Assembly: GCA_036001325.1 (NCBI GenBank)
Contig: DASYUK010000463.1
Location: 1-12,881, forward strand
Length of the DNA stretch: 12,881 nucleotides
Source of the DNA: DASVHS01 sp036001325
GTDB taxonomy: Bacteria; Acidobacteriota; Thermoanaerobaculia; Gp7-AA8
Direction: 5' to 3'
The notes beneath the pieces were generated by a model. It saw nothing but the letters and a program-made list of their open reading frames with translations. It made no database searches and was not told the DNA's origin. The position numbers and the translations under genes were made by a program. Of this stretch, positions 10,446 to 12,881 are shown in pieces (positions within the stretch are counted from its first letter, which is position 1; each line of letters starts with the position of its first letter).

Positions 10446-12743
10446 ATGAAACGTGCATGGATCTTTTTCCTACTCGTCGTCGTTGCGGTCGGCCTTTACG
10501 CGCAGACTCCGCCGGAGCCTGAAAAGCCTCCTGTGTCGACACAACCCGGCCCGGAGGCAAAGCCGCCCGAGACCACCACGCCGCCCGAGGAGACGATCGT
10601 CGATTTGCGCCGCGTCGACTTCGGCGTGCAGGGAGTCTCCGTCGACAGCAATTCATCGCGATTCAACGAGTACCGTGATGTCCCGAAGGAACCAGTCCTG
10701 CCCAGCTTCCGCATCCTCGGCGTCGGAAACATTTCTTATACGCTCACGGGAGAAAACGTGGCGCGCGCGGATCAGCGATACACGCTCGGTCTCAGCAGCG
10801 ATTTCGTCAATGTGACCGCCGATTACAATCAGATCCCGCACCGCTTTGGGCTCGGTCGTACGCTCGAGCAACCGACGTCACGGGGCACATACGAAATCAG
10901 CGACGCACTGCAGCAGGTATTTCAGAACACCATCGCGCAACAGTTCGCGACGAATCGCGCCGGTGTGAATTTCGCGTTCCTCAACGCTCTCGTCACGCCG
11001 TCGCTCGCCGTCACCACGCCGATCGACGTCGGTCTGCTCCGCAAACGCGGCTTCTTCGACTTCCGCTTTCTTCCCGAGCGCACGGATCTCGATTCGCACG
11101 TCACGTATTTCGTGGAGAGCCGCTCCGGAAACCGCGGCGCCGGTACGTCATTCGGCTTCGGCAACGGCGTGGAGACCCCGGAGCCGATCAACTACATGAC
11201 GCGCGATGTGGGCGTTTCCGGCGAATACCTGTTCGGTCAGGCGCTCGTTCGCGGGGCCGTGCATGTCAATGATTTTCACGACACGCTTGTCAGCTATACC
11301 TTCGATAATCCATTCCGCATCACGAGTGCGACTGATGCGTCGGCGTATACGGCGCCCGCGTCCGGCTCCATCGGCGGCGCGGCATTCGGACGACTCAGCC
11401 TGCCTCCGAGCAACAGCGCCGTAAACGCCAACGTCGGCCTCCTCTACAAACTGCCGGCGAATTCGCGTTTGACGGTCGATGTCGGAGTGGGCCGGTGGAA
11501 GCAGGACGAACGGTTGATCCCGTATACGACGAACACGGCGATCACTGCGCCACTCAACGCGTCAGATATCAACACGCTGCCCGTGAATCGATTCGACGGC
11601 AAGATCAGTACAGACAGTGAAGTGTTGACGTTCTCGTCGCGTCCGATACCGGGGCTCTCCATCAATGCCCGTTATCGGCGCAACAACCGCGACAACAACT
11701 CGCCGCGGGTGACATTGCCGGGATACGTCCGGTTCGATGCAGTGTGGGAAGACATTCCGCGCATCACCGTGCCGTACAGCGTTCGCACCAATCGCGGCGA
11801 GCTGTACGGCTCTTACGACTTCAAGATCGTTACGGTCGAAGCGGGCTTCCGCAATGAGCAGATCCACCGTACGTTCCGCGAGACAGATCGTACGAATGAA
11901 AACGTGTGGCACGTTGCCGCGGACTTCCGCCCCATGTCATGGGCCGTCGTCCGCACGACCTATGAGTTCGGCAGTCGTGACTTCAATGAGTACGACTTCG
12001 AGCGTTCGGAAGATGCGTCATTTGTGAATCCCGGACCGCCCGCTCAGCTTCCTGCGCTTCGCCGATTCGATCAGGCGGCCAAGGACATCAATCGTCTCGT
12101 CACGATGCTGCAACTCACGCCGCTGGGCGGCAATGCGTCATTCTCAGTGAGCTATCTACACAATCTCGATAAGTACACAAAGTCGACGCACGGGCTGCTG
12201 CGTTGGAAGAACGATTCCTTCAATGCGGAAGCGGATTACACGCCATCCGATCGCTGGAGCGCGTTCGGTTTCTATAGCTGGGAGAACTTCACCGGTTTCC
12301 AACGCGGACGCCAGAGCGGCGCGTCGCCGTCGACGAATCCTCTCGACGATTGGACCGCCAACAACAGCGACAAGGCGAACACGTTCGGTATCGGCGGCAC
12401 CGTCGGCCTGATTCCAGAGAAGCTCGACCTGCATCTCCTCGGTCGCTACCAGAAGGTCAACGGCGTCGCGGATCTTTTCAGCCCGCCGGGCGGTACACCC
12501 GACATCGCAGTACCGATCCCGAATGTCGACGACACGAAGCTATGGACCACTTCGGCTGAGCTCACGTATCGATTCACGAAAACAGTCGACCTGGCAGTCG
12601 GTGGCTGGATCGAGAAATACACGATTAGCGACGCGCAGTCGACCAGCCTGGCCAACTTCGTTCCCGGCTCATTCTTCCTCGCCGCGAACGACGGCGATTA
12701 CCGCGGCAACGTCGCCTACGTGCGGGCGACGTATCACTGGTAG
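10446..12743 (+). CDS. MtrB/PioB-family outer-membrane beta-barrel, decaheme-associated
   Basis: The barrel should form the sheath that lets the decaheme cytochrome cross the outer membrane. The 765-aa protein has a signal peptide (about 1-19, ending LYA-Q), then a proline/glutamate/threonine-rich stretch at 21-50 that is probably disordered. A family-like segment with SSRFNEYRDVP (about 70-80) comes next, followed by alternating polar/aromatic strands to the end. The last residues, YVRATYHW, form a C-terminal aromatic beta-signal for Bam insertion. I see no cysteine in the protein, so the CXXC motif of Shewanella MtrB is absent. The start at 10446 follows GGAGG at 10436-10440; an upstream in-frame ATG inside the decaheme gene lacks support. 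The 10-nt gap to that gene means co-transcription. No gene for a cell-surface MtrC-like cytochrome follows before the window ends. Confidence 0.92.
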   Translation: MKRAWIFFLLVVVAVGLYAQTPPEPEKPPVSTQPGPEAKPPETTTPPEETIVDLRRVDFGVQGVSVDSNSSRFNEYRDVPKEPVLPSFRILGVGNISYTLTGENVARADQRYTLGLSSDFVNVTADYNQIPHRFGLGRTLEQPTSRGTYEISDALQQVFQNTIAQQFATNRAGVNFAFLNALVTPSLAVTTPIDVGLLRKRGFFDFRFLPERTDLDSHVTYFVESRSGNRGAGTSFGFGNGVETPEPINYMTRDVGVSGEYLFGQALVRGAVHVNDFHDTLVSYTFDNPFRITSATDASAYTAPASGSIGGAAFGRLSLPPSNSAVNANVGLLYKLPANSRLTVDVGVGRWKQDERLIPYTTNTAITAPLNASDINTLPVNRFDGKISTDSEVLTFSSRPIPGLSINARYRRNNRDNNSPRVTLPGYVRFDAVWEDIPRITVPYSVRTNRGELYGSYDFKIVTVEAGFRNEQIHRTFRETDRTNENVWHVAADFRPMSWAVVRTTYEFGSRDFNEYDFERSEDASFVNPGPPAQLPALRRFDQAAKDINRLVTMLQLTPLGGNASFSVSYLHNLDKYTKSTHGLLRWKNDSFNAEADYTPSDRWSAFGFYSWENFTGFQRGRQSGASPSTNPLDDWTANNSDKANTFGIGGTVGLIPEKLDLHLLGRYQKVNGVADLFSPPGGTPDIAVPIPNVDDTKLWTTSAELTYRFTKTVDLAVGGWIEKYTISDAQSTSLANFVPGSFFLAANDGDYRGNVAYVRATYHW

Positions 12744-12747
12744 GAAA

Positions 12748-12768
12748 GTCGTGGGTCGTAGGTCGTAG
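12748..12768 (+). repeat. Three tandem 7-nt units after the porin gene
   Basis: GTCGTGG, GTCGTAG and GTCGTAG lie head to tail directly after the porin stop. The first unit's TCGTGGG (12749-12755) is complementary to CCCACGA at 12817-12823, so a long-range stem could form in the transcript 3' end. There is no U-run, so I do not call it an intrinsic terminator. It may be a dispersed intergenic repeat. Confidence 0.45.
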
Positions 12769-12838
12769 TCTTAGGGGCTGCAGCGCTTCAGGCGACGACG
12801 CCCCCCATGACCCACACCCACGATATGCGTCGCGCATG

Positions 12839-12867
12839 TTGACATGTGAGGCACATGTCCATATGTT
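12839..12867 (+). promoter_or_regulatory. Sigma70-like promoter reading out of the window
   Basis: A perfect TTGACA at 12839-12844 is followed after exactly 17 nt by TATGTT (12862-12867), which matches four of six -10 bases. Transcription would start near 12874, at or beside an ATG (12874-12876) whose gene would lie beyond the edge. A palindrome sits across the -35 and spacer, which suggests repression. Confidence 0.5.
12841..12859. promoter_or_regulatory. 19-bp palindromic operator overlapping the edge promoter
   Basis: GACATGTG (12841-12848) and CACATGTC (12852-12859) are perfect 8-bp complements around AGG. The palindrome covers most of the -35 hexamer and the spacer, the usual place for a TetR- or MarR-type repressor site. 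It could autoregulate the gene just off the right edge. The regulator family is a guess from geometry. Confidence 0.5.
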
Positions 12868-12881
12868 ACAAGCATGGCCAG

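Overview
The window is a GC-rich bacterial segment. Its centre is a gene set for moving respiratory electrons from the inner membrane through the periplasm to the outer membrane, joined to central carbon oxidation genes. The outer-membrane porin and multiheme cytochromes mean a Gram-negative cell. Acidobacteriota, or another deep Gram-negative lineage, is my best guess, from the type of palindromic repeats and the mix of genes. The window has no rRNA or other phylogenetic marker, so that placement is weak.

Layout. Positions 1 to about 1480 hold an IS110-family insertion sequence: a DEDD/serine transposase on + with a non-coding 3' flank. From 9332 down to 1576, six genes run collinearly on the - strand: ccmC, ccmD (a 41-residue gene overlapping ccmC by 4 nt), a seven-heme NapC/NirT-family membrane cytochrome resembling Geobacter ImcH, a small monoheme cytochrome c, nifJ (pyruvate:ferredoxin oxidoreductase, 1174 aa) and gltA (citrate synthase, overlapping nifJ by 8 nt). 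Diverging from ccmC on + are a periplasmic decaheme cytochrome (MtrA/DmsE/PioA type) and, 10 nt later, an MtrB/PioB-type outer-membrane beta-barrel. Past the barrel, the right edge carries a good sigma70-like promoter with a 19-bp palindromic operator, reading out of the window.

How the genes may work together (inference). NifJ oxidises pyruvate to acetyl-CoA and reduced ferredoxin, and GltA feeds acetyl-CoA into the TCA cycle. Electrons reaching the quinone pool could leave through the ImcH-like quinol oxidase, pass via the monoheme cytochrome to the decaheme cytochrome, and cross the outer membrane inside the MtrB-type barrel. CcmC and CcmD would help attach the 18 hemes that these three cytochromes need. 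No outer-surface MtrC/OmcA-like cytochrome is in the window, so the flow could also run inward, as in PioAB/MtoAB iron oxidation.

Two further signals stand out. Three intergenic sites match the CRP/FNR half-site pattern (TGTGA-N6-TCACA or close variants): one between ccmC and the decaheme gene, one upstream of the ImcH-like gene and one upstream of nifJ. This suggests one CRP/FNR-family regulon over the respiratory and carbon genes. In addition, a 54-nt double-hairpin palindrome sits in frame inside nifJ and adds about 18 residues to the protein.
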